Shown: piece after piece, positions 31,124 through 39,477 of the stretch
Layout of the letters: every line of letters starts with the position of its first letter
Numbering within the stretch: position 1 is the stretch's first letter
Assembly (NCBI GenBank): GCA_017550385.1
Contig: JAFZPJ010000028.1
Coordinates: forward strand, 1-39,614
Origin: Clostridiales bacterium
Lineage (GTDB): Bacteria; Bacillota; Clostridia; Saccharofermentanales; Saccharofermentanaceae
Reading direction: 5' to 3'
Length of the DNA stretch: 39,614 nt
Notes under the pieces: generated by a model
The model's database searches: none
What the model was told of the DNA's origin: nothing
Seen by the model: only the letters and a program-made list of their open reading frames with translations
Made by a program: the position numbers and the translations under genes

Positions 31124-32391
31124 ACATCAAACCGGTCTTAGGCAATGACAAGCAGACAGGCATGAGACGCATCGCAGCAGCTGCTGTGGTACTGTCCTTT
31201 GTAAGCTTTGTCCTGGTCGCGATGTTCGACAGGGGATCTCTCATAGGTCAGCTCTTCTTCCGCGATATGACCGATACTTTCATGGATTATTTCAACTGCC
31301 TGCCCGGCGTTGCCATGAGGCGTCCTTACGATACGCAGAGCATGTATCCGCCGCTGTCGGAAGTCGTCTTCTACCTGTTCTCGAAGATCCTTCCCGATAC
31401 GATGCTTTTCGAGATGGCTCCGCGCGACATGAGAACGCAGCAGATCCCGATACTGTCCCTGATGCTGTATCTTGCGATTCCCATCGCAGTCACGGTGATC
31501 GCCCTGTCGGACTTCATCAAGACCGGCAAAGCGGAGAAGAGACTGGTGATAATCGCATTCCTTGTATCATCGCCGTTCATCTATCTTCTTGAGCGCGGTA
31601 ACGTTCTCATCTACAGCTTCGCGGCAGCAGTCATCTTCATCTGCTATTACGACAGCGACAAGAAGTGGCAGCGCGAGATGGCGCTCATCGCACTGGCGGT
31701 CAGTGCAGGCATCAAGCTCTACCCGGCGGTCCTCGGCATACTCCTCGTAAGGGACAAGCGCTGGAAAGAGACCGTAAGATGCGTTATATACGGAGTATTC
31801 TTCTTTATTGCACCGTTCTTCATGTTCGGCGGCCTGTCTAACCTGATGGTCATGATCAATGCCCTGATAGGCAACTCCGGCGGATTCGGACACACGGACT
31901 TCAACTGCAAGATCAATTTCTCTGCGATATTCAACATCATCGGAGTAATGTGGTTCGGAAGGACTGAGGCATTCACATGGGGACAGCCCGTGGCATACAT
32001 CCTCTCGGCACTTCTCATCGCAGCGGCTTTCATCACGCGAAAGAGATGGAAGAGCGTTCTGTTCCTGACACTCGTCATGATCGGCGCACCGGCATTCTCT
32101 TTCTACTACACGGGCGTGTTCATGCTCCTGCCGTTCCTCTGGTTCATCGCGGGCGGCGAGAAGGAGGTAAAGTGGACGGACATCATCTACCTGTTGGCGT
32201 TCATTGCCTTCCTGTCACCGATACCGATCCACGCATGGCCAATCTACGGTTCAGCCGACATCAACATCAACCTTGAGATCTGCGGCGTCGCCATCCTGGT
32301 AATGGTGCTCTGGGGCCTGATCGATGCAGGGCTGGATGCGTTAGCAAGGATCAGGGAGCGCAAGTCTCCCAAAGCCGAAGTCAAGGTCTGA
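31120..32391 (+). CDS. GT87/DUF2029-like integral membrane glycosyltransferase (second copy)
   Basis: The 423-residue protein is a paralogue of the one at 20890-22176. Shared features are DTFMDYFNC for the early acidic loop, MYPPLSE, LERGNVLIYSF, IKLYPAVLGILLVRDKRWKE and a following IYGVFFF span. About nine or ten membrane spans are visible. It would transfer sugars from a polyprenyl-phosphate donor on the outer face. It is last in the plus-strand operon. The 3' end, KSPKAEVKV, is basic and probably cytoplasmic. Only a weak, imperfect hairpin (aaggcataaagccctttt) separates it from the strong rpmH promoter. Confidence 0.8.
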   Translation: MNIKPVLGNDKQTGMRRIAAAAVVLSFVSFVLVAMFDRGSLIGQLFFRDMTDTFMDYFNCLPGVAMRRPYDTQSMYPPLSEVVFYLFSKILPDTMLFEMAPRDMRTQQIPILSLMLYLAIPIAVTVIALSDFIKTGKAEKRLVIIAFLVSSPFIYLLERGNVLIYSFAAAVIFICYYDSDKKWQREMALIALAVSAGIKLYPAVLGILLVRDKRWKETVRCVIYGVFFFIAPFFMFGGLSNLMVMINALIGNSGGFGHTDFNCKINFSAIFNIIGVMWFGRTEAFTWGQPVAYILSALLIAAAFITRKRWKSVLFLTLVMIGAPAFSFYYTGVFMLLPFLWFIAGGEKEVKWTDIIYLLAFIAFLSPIPIHAWPIYGSADININLEICGVAILVMVLWGLIDAGLDALARIRERKSPKAEVKV

Positions 32392-32412
32392 TAAGGCATA
32401 AAGCCCTTTTCC

Positions 32413-32442
32413 TTGACAAAACGGCGCACCCCATAATATAAT
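32413..32442 (+). promoter_or_regulatory. Strong sigma-A promoter of rpmH
   Basis: A perfect TTGACA (32413-32418) and a perfect TATAAT (32437-32442) are 18 bases apart. Transcription should begin near 32449, leaving a leader of about 70 bases with a self-complementary tgccgcggca at 32472-32481 that may fold. GGAGG at 32507-32511 is the ribosome binding site for rpmH. Confidence 0.92.
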
Positions 32443-32520
32443 CTACAGGCTTATTTTGTATAACTATGCACTGCCGCGGCACGAGCGGGTGTGCGTGAAA
32501 GATAATGGAGGAACATAGAT

Positions 32521-32658
32521 ATGAGCAAGATGACATATCAGCCTAAGAAGAGACACAGAGCAACTGTTCACGGTTTCCGTGCAAGAATGCAGACAGCTAG
32601 CGGACGCAAGGTCCTCGCTGCAAGAAGAGCAAAGGGAAGACACCAGATAGCAGTCTGA
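32521..32658 (+). CDS. rpmH: 50S ribosomal protein L34
   Basis: The 45-residue basic protein reads [20 protein letters not shown] and continues with [20 protein letters not shown], the usual L34 sequence. It is a structural protein of the large ribosomal subunit. The ribosome binding site GGAGG lies 9 bases before the ATG. An ATG three codons downstream would give a form starting MTYQPKK, also plausible. It is the first gene of the block that includes rnpA and yidC, and has its own strong promoter. Confidence 0.96.
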   Translation: MSKMTYQPKKRHRATVHGFRARMQTASGRKVLAARRAKGRHQIAV

Positions 32659-32674
32659 TACGGAGGCGCGCAGC

Positions 32675-33046
32675 TTGAAGCCCGAAGCACTCAGATTCAA
32701 TTTTGAATTCTCAAGGGTGTACCGGTGCGGCAAGTATGCTACCGGGCGTTACACTACGGTCCACGTAATGAGACGCTACAAGGGTGTGAGACAGAGCTGC
32801 CGTACGGTGGACCCCGCAGTCATAAGGCCGGGGTTCTGCGCGAACAAACGGGAGCTCGGGGCAGTAGGAAGGAATAGGGCCAGAAGGCTTCTGCGCGAAG
32901 CGTTCAGGACATATGAGAGCATTCTTCCCCAGGGGATAGATATCATTTTTACATACCGTGGCGGCAAGGATATCCCGCCGTATCAGGTCCTACTCTCAGA
33001 TATTGATTCCTGTATGGCCAGACTTCATTTAAAGGGTGACAGGTAA
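32675..33046 (+). CDS. rnpA: Ribonuclease P protein component
   Basis: RnpA assists the RNase P RNA in cutting tRNA precursors. The 123-residue protein begins at TTG 32675, with GGAGG at 32662-32666 upstream. The region [20 protein letters not shown] matches the usual N-terminal part and the RNA-binding RNR motif is [14 protein letters not shown]. The C-terminal [11 protein letters not shown] corresponds to the end of the conserved fold. It lies 16 bases after rpmH and overlaps yidD by one base, the normal arrangement in most bacteria. Confidence 0.93.
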   Translation: MKPEALRFNFEFSRVYRCGKYATGRYTTVHVMRRYKGVRQSCRTVDPAVIRPGFCANKRELGAVGRNRARRLLREAFRTYESILPQGIDIIFTYRGGKDIPPYQVLLSDIDSCMARLHLKGDR

Positions 33047-33258
33047 TGATCTCCAAGATCCTGATCAGGCTGGTCAGATGGTATCAGAAGTACATATCGC
33101 CTGCTATCGGCCCCCATTGCAAGTATCAACCCACATGTTCTCAATATATGATCGATGCCATCACGAAGTATGGCCCCATAAAGGGTACAGCTATGGGCAT
33201 CTGGAGGATATTGAGATGCAATCCGTTCTCTAAGGGCGGGTACGACCCCGTAAGATGA
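33046..33258 (+). CDS. yidD: Membrane protein insertion efficiency factor YidD
   Basis: This 70-residue protein is YidD, a small membrane-associated protein that assists YidC insertion. The sequence starts with a short amphipathic segment and contains [20 protein letters not shown] and [12 protein letters not shown], with the three conserved cysteines in HCKYQPTC and RCNPF. It starts in the stop of rnpA (TAATG) and precedes yidC by 19 bases. Confidence 0.95.
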   Translation: MISKILIRLVRWYQKYISPAIGPHCKYQPTCSQYMIDAITKYGPIKGTAMGIWRILRCNPFSKGGYDPVR

Positions 33259-33277
33259 TTTTCGGAGAGACAGTTTA

Positions 33278-34369
33278 ATGGAGAATTTTATCATTCAGTT
33301 AGCGACAATGGCATTCGATCCGCTTGCCCCGCTGAGCAACCTCTTTGGTTGGCTTACAAGGATCCTCTACGGATTCTTCGGCAACTACGGTGTAGCCATC
33401 ATCATGCTGACTATCATAATCAGAGGACTTCTTATACCTCTGAACGTTAAGAGCCAGAAATCCATGCTCAAGATGCAGGCCCTCTCAGGCAAGCAGGCCG
33501 AGCTCCAGAGAAAGTACGGCGACGACAAAGAGAAGTATCAGGAAGCTCTCATGGAGATGCAGAAGGAGAACGGTGCCGGCGGCCTGTCGGGATGCCTGCT
33601 CCCCTTTATTCAGATCATCTTCATCTGGCCTATCTGGCGTATCGTATCGGGACCTCTCATCTATCTGTCACAGATATCGATCGAGAACATGGAGTCCATG
33701 ATCGCTCTTGCACAGAAGCAGGAGCTCATCGCCAATACTGTTACGGCAACAAATCACATCGGTCTCATCCAGGTCCTTAACAACAATGCAGCCTTCATGA
33801 AGGAGTGCATCGATAAGGGCTTTATCGCAATGGGACAGATGATCGATCTTCACTTCCTCGGCTTGGATCTCACGATCACACCCTGGAACATCCTGTCAGG
33901 GAATTTTACATCACCTCTGATGTGGCTTCCTTACATGATCCTTCCCGTTCTGGTCCTCGTACTGAACTTTGCTTCGATGCAGCTCACAAAGATCCTGAAG
34001 CCGGGCTATAAGGAAGAGCAGGAAGCAAAGAAGCGTGCAAAGCTCAATCCTGCACGTAAGGATCAGGCTGCAGTAGATTCCACAACAGAACAGACAATGA
34101 AGATGATGAACTGGATGATGCCTCTGCTCATGGTATGGACAACATTCACGCTTCCTTCCGCGATGGGTCTTTACTGGTTCGTCGGCGGACTTATGGGCAT
34201 CATCTCACAGCTTATCGTATACGTTCTCTTCTCAAGACCTTACGAGAAGAAGAAGGCAGAGCTTGAAGCTAAGAAGGATGCCGTATTCAAGAAGAAGCCG
34301 GCTCTCGAAGCTGCAGGCGCAGGAGAAGAAGTAAGCGGCAACGGTAAGAAGAACAAGAAGAAAAAGTAA
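33278..34369 (+). CDS. yidC: Membrane insertase YidC/Oxa1
   Basis: YidC inserts and folds membrane proteins. The 363-residue protein is short, as in Gram-positive bacteria, and lacks the large periplasmic domain of Escherichia coli YidC. The first main span has the hydrophilic-groove arginine in MLTIIIRGLLIPLN, then a coiled cytoplasmic loop follows (QAELQRKYGDDKEKYQEAL). FIWPIWRIVSGPLIYLSQI starts a later region, and MMNWMMPLLMVWTTFTLPSAMGLYWFVGGLMG is split here into two overlapping membrane segments near the end. The C-terminus ends in a lysine-rich tail (KKNKKKK), typical of YidC forms that bind ribosomes. I see no lipoprotein cysteine at the N-terminus. GGAGA precedes the ATG. Confidence 0.95.
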   Translation: MENFIIQLATMAFDPLAPLSNLFGWLTRILYGFFGNYGVAIIMLTIIIRGLLIPLNVKSQKSMLKMQALSGKQAELQRKYGDDKEKYQEALMEMQKENGAGGLSGCLLPFIQIIFIWPIWRIVSGPLIYLSQISIENMESMIALAQKQELIANTVTATNHIGLIQVLNNNAAFMKECIDKGFIAMGQMIDLHFLGLDLTITPWNILSGNFTSPLMWLPYMILPVLVLVLNFASMQLTKILKPGYKEEQEAKKRAKLNPARKDQAAVDSTTEQTMKMMNWMMPLLMVWTTFTLPSAMGLYWFVGGLMGIISQLIVYVLFSRPYEKKKAELEAKKDAVFKKKPALEAAGAGEEVSGNGKKNKKKK

Positions 34370-34395
34370 TCAACCTTTCACGGAGGATCTCAAAT

Positions 34396-35109
34396 ATGGA
34401 AAAGACAGTTACAAAGACAGCAGCAACAGTCGATGAAGCAGTAGAGGCTGCACTCGCAGAACTCGGATGCGCTAAGGAAGATGCAAAGATCGAAGTCATC
34501 AGCGAAGGTGCTGCAGGCGGTTTCCTCGGTGTAGGTAAGAAGGATGCTGAAGTAAAGGTTACTTTCGATGCACCCGAAGAAGAGGCAGCTCCTGCTGAAG
34601 AAGAGGATGACACATACTACGGCGACGACGAGAATTTCGAGGGTGACGCCGTATCCGAGGCAGAAGATGCTGCAGTCAACTTCGTAGCTGAAGTCCTCTC
34701 CGGTATCGGCATCCACGGCAACATGGATTCTTACAGAGAAGAAGACACCATCTATATCTCAGTATCAGGTTCTGACTGCGGCGCTGCCATCGGCCGCCAC
34801 GGTGAGACACTCGAGGCTATCTCTTACATGACCAACCTCATCGCTAACAAGCACAGCGAGGGCAGAGTACACGTTCACCTCGATGTAGGCGGTTACAGAA
34901 AGCACAGAGAGCAGGTCATCAAGGGTCTTGCAGACAAGGCTGTATTCAAGGTAAAGAAGTCCGGCAAGAGATTCATCATGGAGCCCATGAGCCCTTCCGA
35001 GAGAAGGATCGTTCACTCCTATCTCCAGGACGTAAAGGGTGTTACGACACACAGTGAGGGTGACGAGCCTTCAAGATCAGTAGTCGTAGAGCCCTCTTCC
35101 GAAGAGTAA
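34396..35109 (+). CDS. jag: RNA-binding protein Jag/KhpB
   Basis: Jag (KhpB) is a cytoplasmic RNA-binding protein that, with KhpA, affects cell division and elongation in some Bacillota. The 237-residue protein has the Jag_N domain at the start (VDEAVEAALAELGC, GGFLGVGKKDAEVKV), an acidic linker rich in Glu and Asp (about 55-95), a KH domain with the GxxG loop in IGRHGETLEAI, and a C-terminal R3H motif (ERRIVHSYL). It follows yidC after 26 bases with GGAGG at 34382-34386 as ribosome binding site, its usual neighbour. Confidence 0.95.
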   Translation: MEKTVTKTAATVDEAVEAALAELGCAKEDAKIEVISEGAAGGFLGVGKKDAEVKVTFDAPEEEAAPAEEEDDTYYGDDENFEGDAVSEAEDAAVNFVAEVLSGIGIHGNMDSYREEDTIYISVSGSDCGAAIGRHGETLEAISYMTNLIANKHSEGRVHVHLDVGGYRKHREQVIKGLADKAVFKVKKSGKRFIMEPMSPSERRIVHSYLQDVKGVTTHSEGDEPSRSVVVEPSSEE

Positions 35110-35133
35110 TACGAAGTCCGCTGGCCGTAACCG

Positions 35134-36567
35134 ATGTACGCGTATGACGACGAACCGATTTGCGCCTGCTCGACACCTGCGGGTATCTCAGGAATTGCAG
35201 TAATCAGAGTATCCGGCGACGGATGCGGAGTATTGGCGGACAGGTGTGCCCGCATAATAAGATCCGGCGGCGAATATAAGCTCCTGTCGGAACTTCCCGG
35301 TTATTCCTGTGCATACGGCGAGGTCATCGACCCGACTAACGGCGATACTGTCGACGAAGTAGTATTTACCCATTTTACAAATCCGCACTCATATACGGGT
35401 GAAGAGATGATAGAGATCTCCTGTCACGGATCATCTGCCGTGAAGCAGGAGATCTTACGCTGTCTGGGCATCTGCGGCATAAGGCTTGCATATCCCGGAG
35501 AGTTCTCGAGAAGAGCTTTCATCAACGGCAAGATGAGCCTGGCTTCGGCAGAGGCCGTCATGGATGTCATCAATTCCGAATCGGAGCGCCAGCTGAAGGC
35601 TGCAGACAGCCTTATGACCGGCAAGCTCGCCAAGACCATCAAGACTATAGAAGACGAGCTCTACGGAGCGATGGCCTTGATCGAGATGCTCGTGGAATTC
35701 GACCATGACGAAGACGATACCGAGAGCGAGAAGGAAGATATCGGCAAGGTAGTAAAGACCATGAAGGAGCAGCGCGAGGTCCTCTATAACCTCTGCGAAG
35801 GCTACACCAAGGGAAGGATCTTATCCGAGAGGATGAGAGTCGCCCTGATAGGACTTCCGAACAGCGGCAAGAGCACGCTGCTTAATACCCTTACGGGATT
35901 CGACCGCGCGATCGTAACCGAGGTCGCAGGCACCACGAGAGATACGATAGAGACCGCAGTCGACGTTGACGGCATTCCCGTCACGCTTATAGATACTGCA
36001 GGCCTGCGCAAGACGGAAGACTTCATCGAATCGATCGGCATAGGCCGTGCGATGGATGCGGGAAGAAGTGCAGACCTCGTGTTCTACATGATAGCTCCCG
36101 ACATATCCGTCGAGGATGCCGTCATCGGCGTATCAGAACTCGCTGAAGACATCGGCGGAGAATACATCACAGGCGTATTCACCAAGAGCGACGAAGGCGA
36201 GAATCCGCGTGAAGAAGAGATAAGAGATGCCCTGGAAGACATGGGCATTACGAGGTTCATCTCAGTATCGGCTGAAGAGGAACTCAACATAGACAAGCTC
36301 GAAGACGTCATCAGGGAATACTATGAGTCTCTGGGCGGAAGACAGGAAGAAGGTCTTCTCATTACTAACAGCAGACATTACGACAGGCTTAAGTCGGCAC
36401 TTAAGGACCTTGATACCGCGATAGATGCCATGGCAGATTCCGCAGGTATCGAGATATGTTCGGCAGTCTTAAGATCTTGTCTTGATGAGATAGGTGAGGT
36501 TACGGGCAAGACGGTATCGGCATCTCTGGCAGATACCATCTTCTCCAGATTCTGCATAGGCAAATAA
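35134..36567 (+). CDS. mnmE: tRNA modification GTPase MnmE
   Basis: MnmE with MnmG modifies the wobble uridine of certain tRNAs using tetrahydrofolate and GTP. The 477-residue protein begins with an N-terminal folate-binding domain (ACSTPAGISGIAVIRVSG), followed by helical regions and the G domain with IGLPNSGKSTLLNTL (about 238-252), TRDTI, DTAGLRKT and FTKSDE. The C-terminal FCIGK motif is present at the end. Only ATG 35134 suits the family start. No convincing ribosome binding site precedes it, so translation may be coupled or depend on an unusual signal. mnmG starts one base after the stop. Confidence 0.95.
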   Translation: MYAYDDEPICACSTPAGISGIAVIRVSGDGCGVLADRCARIIRSGGEYKLLSELPGYSCAYGEVIDPTNGDTVDEVVFTHFTNPHSYTGEEMIEISCHGSSAVKQEILRCLGICGIRLAYPGEFSRRAFINGKMSLASAEAVMDVINSESERQLKAADSLMTGKLAKTIKTIEDELYGAMALIEMLVEFDHDEDDTESEKEDIGKVVKTMKEQREVLYNLCEGYTKGRILSERMRVALIGLPNSGKSTLLNTLTGFDRAIVTEVAGTTRDTIETAVDVDGIPVTLIDTAGLRKTEDFIESIGIGRAMDAGRSADLVFYMIAPDISVEDAVIGVSELAEDIGGEYITGVFTKSDEGENPREEEIRDALEDMGITRFISVSAEEELNIDKLEDVIREYYESLGGRQEEGLLITNSRHYDRLKSALKDLDTAIDAMADSAGIEICSAVLRSCLDEIGEVTGKTVSASLADTIFSRFCIGK

Positions 36568-36568
36568 C

Positions 36569-38518
36569 ATGACTGTTGAAGAAGCGCTCTCAAAAGAACT
36601 GAGCTATCATGCCGGCGATTATGATGTAGCGGTCGTAGGTGCGGGTCATGCCGGCTGCGAAGCTGCACATGCGTGCGCCAAGCTGGGACTTAAGACGGTC
36701 CTGTTCACTCTCGCGCTCGACAGTCTCGCGAACCTCCCCTGCAATCCCAGTATCGGCGGTACATCTAAGGGCCAGCTCGTAAGAGAGGTCGATGCCCTGG
36801 GCGGCATCATGGGCAAGATCGCAGACAAGTGCGCAGTCCAGATGAGGATGCTCAACCGCACTAAGGGCCCCGCGGTATTCTCTCCAAGAGCCCAGATGGA
36901 CCGCAGCATGTACTCGGTCGAGATGAGATTCGCATTGGAGAATACGGATAACCTTACGATAAAGCAGGGACACGTTACCTGCCTTCTTACTGACGGCAAC
37001 GGCGCAGCTGCAGGCGTAATGACTGCAAGCAATGCAGTGTACAGCGCGAAGGCCGTGGTCATATGTTCGGGTACGTATATGGAGTCGCGCACGATCAGGG
37101 GCGAAGTCATAACGGAGAGCGGCCCCGACGGTCTTCCCAGATCAGAAGGCCTCTCGGCAAGTCTTGCCGCACTGGGTATACCGATCCTGAGATTCAAGAC
37201 GGGAACTCCCGTAAGGGTCAATTCCAGAAGCTGCGACTTCACGCAGATGACAAGACAGGACGGCGAAGACGACGTTCCGCCCTTCTCATATGACAACGAG
37301 ATGAACGGCATACGCCCTAAGCCTTCAAATGAGCAGATCCCGTGCTGGTCCGTGTGGACCACGGAAGAGACCAGGGAGATCATAAGCTCGAACATGTCCA
37401 GGTCTCCTCTGTACAGCGGCGTCATCAAAGGCATCGGTCCCAGATACTGTCCTTCGATAGAAGACAAGTTCATGAGGTTCAAGGATAAGCCCAGGCATCA
37501 GATCTTCGTCGAGCCCATGGGCGCACATACGAATGAGATGTACCTGCAGGGTTTCTCCACATCGCTTCCCGAGGAAGTCCAGGTGAAGATGGTGCATTCG
37601 CTTCCCGGTCTCTCTGACGCCGTGATACAGAGAAGCGCCTACGCGATAGAATACGACCTCGTCGACCCGCTCTCATGCAAGGCGACGCTGGAATCCAAGA
37701 TAGTTCCCGGCCTCTTTACCGCAGGTCAGATCAACGGCTCCTCCGGTTATGAGGAAGCCGCGGGACAGGGCATAGTCGCAGGCATTAACGCCGCCATGAA
37801 GGTTCTCGGCAGGGATCCCGTGATCATCGACAGGTCGCAGGGATACATCGGGGTCCTCATAGACGATCTCGTTACCAAGGGTACTAACGAACCCTACCGC
37901 ATGATGACGTCCCGCGCCGAGTACAGGCTGTTCCTCAGGCAGGACAACGCAGACTCCAGGCTTACGCCCGTAGGACACGACATAGGCCTCATAGACGATG
38001 AAAGATACGCGCGCTTCCTCTCGAAAATGGATGCCGTCCGCCGGGAGACGGAGAGGCTGAGGAACGTTTTCGTGGCGCCGACGGAAGAACTCGGGGCGAT
38101 GCTCGAAGCCAGAGGCCAGAACATGCCGAAGTCCGGTGTGTCCCTCGCGGAGCTCATCAAGCGTCCGGGAGTAACGTATGAGGATCTGAAGCCTTTCGAT
38201 AAGGACAGGCCGGAGCTTCCTTCCGACGTCGTGTTCTCATGTGAGACGGACATCAAGTACGAGGGCTATCTGGCGCTCGAGGAAGAGAAGATCAAGAAGT
38301 TCAAGGGACTGGAGAAGATCGCGCTCCCTGAGGACGTGGATTATTCGCAGATAAAGGGATTGAGGCTCGAAGCCGCACAGAAGTTGAACGACATGCGCCC
38401 CGAGAACGTCGGCAGGGCGTCGAGGATATCAGGCGTGTCGCCCGCTGACTGCGAGGTGCTCATAGTGTGGCTCGAACAGAGGAGAAGGAGATCAGGAGAT
38501 GCAGGAGAAACCGTTTAA
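36569..38518 (+). CDS. mnmG: tRNA uridine 5-carboxymethylaminomethyl modification enzyme MnmG
   Basis: MnmG (GidA) is the FAD-dependent partner of MnmE in modification of tRNA wobble uridine. The 649-residue protein has the FAD-binding motif VVGAGHAGCEAA at residues 22-33, followed by NLPCNPSIGGTSKGQLVREVDALGG (two motif segments read together) and the tRNA/cofactor regions KTGTPVRV, GPRYCPSIEDK and TAGQINGSSGYEEAAGQG. RASRISGVSPAD and QRRRR close the C-terminal domain. It is 20 residues longer than the E. coli protein, mainly from a short N-terminal extension (MTVEEALSKELSYHAGD). It overlaps rsmG by 20 bases. Confidence 0.96.
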   Translation: MTVEEALSKELSYHAGDYDVAVVGAGHAGCEAAHACAKLGLKTVLFTLALDSLANLPCNPSIGGTSKGQLVREVDALGGIMGKIADKCAVQMRMLNRTKGPAVFSPRAQMDRSMYSVEMRFALENTDNLTIKQGHVTCLLTDGNGAAAGVMTASNAVYSAKAVVICSGTYMESRTIRGEVITESGPDGLPRSEGLSASLAALGIPILRFKTGTPVRVNSRSCDFTQMTRQDGEDDVPPFSYDNEMNGIRPKPSNEQIPCWSVWTTEETREIISSNMSRSPLYSGVIKGIGPRYCPSIEDKFMRFKDKPRHQIFVEPMGAHTNEMYLQGFSTSLPEEVQVKMVHSLPGLSDAVIQRSAYAIEYDLVDPLSCKATLESKIVPGLFTAGQINGSSGYEEAAGQGIVAGINAAMKVLGRDPVIIDRSQGYIGVLIDDLVTKGTNEPYRMMTSRAEYRLFLRQDNADSRLTPVGHDIGLIDDERYARFLSKMDAVRRETERLRNVFVAPTEELGAMLEARGQNMPKSGVSLAELIKRPGVTYEDLKPFDKDRPELPSDVVFSCETDIKYEGYLALEEEKIKKFKGLEKIALPEDVDYSQIKGLRLEAAQKLNDMRPENVGRASRISGVSPADCEVLIVWLEQRRRRSGDAGETV

Positions 38519-39359
38519 GAGAAAGCCGCTTACGAAGGCGGATATAGAGAGGCTCAGGAAGACCCTTCCCAAGAGGGTCGAGATCAAGGCTGACGGACAG
38601 ACGGAAGTAACGGAGAAGGAAGAGCCCGCGCAAGTAGCTCCCATCTTAGAGTCGCAGGCTCCTGAGATCAGCGTGCCGCTCTCGGCCGAGGAGATACGCT
38701 CGTTCCAGATCTACGCTTCGATGTTAAGAGAGAAGAACAAGGTGATGAACCTTACCGCGGTGGATGACGAGCAGGGCATAGCGATGAAGCATTTTATCGA
38801 TTCCCTGACGCTCTGCCCTTATATAAGAGCCGAAGAAGAGCGCGCAGGCGGCAAGACCATAAGGATCGCCGACGTGGGAACGGGCGCGGGATTCCCGGGA
38901 CTGCCCCTCAAGATATCCATGCCCGAGCTAGATGTAACGCTCATGGATTCGCTCGCCAAGAGGCTTAATTTCCTCGGAGAGGTCGTCGAGAGGCTGGACC
39001 TTAAGAAAGTATCGCTCGTGCACACGAGAGCCGAAGACGGCGGAAGAGACAAGAGATACCGCGAGAAATACGACGTGGTAACCGCGCGTGCCGTGGCAAG
39101 GCTCCCGGTCCTGGCTGAATACTGCCTGCCCTTCGTGAAGGTCGGAGGAGTATTTCTGGCCATGAAGGGACATGCGGAAGAAGAGGTGGCAGATGCTGCC
39201 AAGGCCATCGCCACGCTCGGAGGCACGATCGAGAAATCCGATACATTCACTCTGCCCGGAACGGACATGGAGAGGACCATCGTGGTAATCCGCAAGGTGC
39301 GCCCGACGCCTCCCAAGTACCCCAGAAAAGCAGGCACTCCGGCCAAAGAACCCCTTTAA
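38499..39359 (+). CDS. rsmG: 16S rRNA (guanine-N7) methyltransferase RsmG with N-terminal extension
   Basis: RsmG methylates G527 of 16S rRNA with S-adenosylmethionine. The SAM-binding motif VGTGAGFPGLPLKI, the LLREKN-like LREKNKVMNLTAV and the later AVARLPVLAEYCLPF identify the family. The protein is 286 residues, against about 240 usually. The extra part is a basic, then acidic N-terminal stretch of about 55 residues (KPFKRKPLTKADIERLRKT and on). AAGGAG at 38485-38490 precedes ATG 38499. A start further in would remove much of the extension, but no better site is visible. gyrA follows after a 118-base gap. Confidence 0.93.
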   Translation: MQEKPFKRKPLTKADIERLRKTLPKRVEIKADGQTEVTEKEEPAQVAPILESQAPEISVPLSAEEIRSFQIYASMLREKNKVMNLTAVDDEQGIAMKHFIDSLTLCPYIRAEEERAGGKTIRIADVGTGAGFPGLPLKISMPELDVTLMDSLAKRLNFLGEVVERLDLKKVSLVHTRAEDGGRDKRYREKYDVVTARAVARLPVLAEYCLPFVKVGGVFLAMKGHAEEEVADAAKAIATLGGTIEKSDTFTLPGTDMERTIVVIRKVRPTPPKYPRKAGTPAKEPL

Positions 39360-39477
39360 TTCAAAATTGCCTTTTATATTATAATATTTACACGCGCGTA
39401 CGCGTTTAATTATGATATAATACTAAAGTTTATGTTATATATTGTTCCGTTCTTTGAGCGGAACGCGGAGGTTAGAT
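39360..39477 (+). promoter_or_regulatory. Promoter and leader region of gyrA
   Basis: An extended -10, TG-a-TATAAT at 39413-39421, is the clearest signal; no good -35 sits 17 bases before it. Transcription would begin near 39428. The leader can form a hairpin between gttccg (39444-39449) and cggaac (39459-39464), immediately before the ribosome binding site GGAGG at 39467-39471. A GC-rich palindrome, cgcgtacgcg (39395-39404), lies in otherwise AT-rich sequence about 10 bases before the -10. Confidence 0.7.

Noticed and set aside
32392-32520. oriC in front of rpmH
   Set aside because: No cluster of DnaA boxes (TTATNCACA) was seen and the gap is too short; only a promoter and leader are supported.
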